Assembly: GCA_012799845.1 (NCBI GenBank) | Contig: JAAZKL010000235.1 | Location: 1-6,763, forward strand | Length of the DNA stretch: 6,763 nt | Source of the DNA: Clostridiaceae bacterium | GTDB lineage: Bacteria > Bacillota > Clostridia > Acetivibrionales > DTU013 | Direction of reading: 5' to 3' | Shown here: piece after piece, positions 6,482 through 6,763 of the stretch | Layout of the letters: each line of letters opens with the position of its first letter | Numbering within the stretch: the stretch's first letter is position 1 | Made by a program: the position numbers and the translations under genes | Notes under the pieces: generated by a model | Seen by the model: only the letters and a program-made list of their open reading frames with translations | What the model was told of the DNA's origin: nothing | Databases searched by the model: none

Positions 6482-6763
6482 ATGAAAAGAGCAGCCTGCA
6501 TCTTTTTCGCTGTGTTGGTGCTGCTGATGTCCGCATCATGCAGCACGCGGCAGAATGGCGCCGGCGACAGGCCGGACCGGGAGCAGGGGAAAGAGGTTTC
6601 CGACGATACCCGCGGCAGGCAGGATACATCTGCTGTAAAAACCGACAGCCCTGAGACCGGCAATGCAACGGCAAATCAGCAGATTTCCTCTATCTATCCG
6701 TCGAAGGATAATTATCTGGCCGATTCGAAATGGGGTTACATAGACAATTCCGGTTCGTTTGTG
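6482..6763 (+). CDS. WG-repeat lipoprotein, N-terminal part (3' end outside window)
   Basis: The first 94 codons of a secreted, lipid-anchored protein. A Lys-Arg start, a hydrophobic core (residues 6-16) and the lipobox-like end MSASC, with Cys20 as the likely acylated residue, form a type II signal peptide. Residues 21-70 are polar and rich in Asp, Arg, Gln, Ser and Thr, typical of a flexible linker from the membrane. Residues 82-94, SKWGYIDNSGSFV, match the start of a WG repeat (xxWGYIDxxGxFV), which usually occurs in tandem and forms a beta-rich domain of unclear role. The gene is divergent from the glycosyltransferase. More WG repeats are expected beyond the window. The function is unknown; nothing in the visible part ties it to lipid synthesis. 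Confidence 0.8.
   Translation, partial: MKRAACIFFAVLVLLMSASCSTRQNGAGDRPDREQGKEVSDDTRGRQDTSAVKTDSPETGNATANQQISSIYPSKDNYLADSKWGYIDNSGSFV

Overview
This is a 6.8 kb chromosomal-looking segment from what is most likely an anaerobic, clostridia-like Bacillota bacterium. The support is strong Shine-Dalgarno sites (AGGAGG, AAGGAG, GGAGG), heavy use of AGG/AGA arginine and ATA isoleucine codons, a Firmicutes-type C-terminal domain on the CCA-adding enzyme, and a lipoprotein with a WG-type repeat. The assignment is inferred from sequence style and family knowledge, not from a marker gene.

Layout, left to right. Positions 1-894 (+): the C-terminal part of a CCA tRNA nucleotidyltransferase whose start lies outside the window. 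It carries two in-frame tandem expansions, a hexamer (Asn/Asp/Thr-His) tract and a 21-bp tract. Positions 1137-1907 (+): FabI enoyl-ACP reductase, followed by a likely terminator and a second hairpin that could serve both convergent genes. Positions 2245-3447 (-): a PLP-dependent alpha-oxoamine synthase whose active-site signature looks more like serine palmitoyltransferase than KBL or BioF. Divergent from it, 3697-4725 (+): a classical short-chain dehydrogenase with a 42-bp tandem repeat inserted in frame after beta strand 2. Positions 4798-4962: an intergenic 27-bp array made of alternating dyad symmetries. Positions 4999-6309 (-): a GT-B glycosyltransferase resembling MGDG synthases and processive diacylglycerol glycosyltransferases. 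Divergent from it, 6482 to the window end (+): the start of a WG-repeat lipoprotein.

Two themes stand out. (1) Function: FabI (acyl chain completion), an SPT-like synthase (acyl thioester plus amino acid to a 3-keto long-chain base), a ketone-reducing SDR and a lipid glycosyltransferase would fit a sphingoid- or capnoid-type membrane lipid route. This is an inference from family resemblance and adjacency; no ceramide-forming acyltransferase is present here. (2) Repeats: five independent short tandem arrays lie within 6.8 kb, three of them inside conserved enzyme genes. The coding units are 6, 21 and 42 bp, all multiples of three, so reading frames survive. The 42-bp array looks like REP-type palindromic DNA captured in a gene. 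The 27-bp array shows paired arm changes that suggest selection on a hairpin or a dyad protein site.
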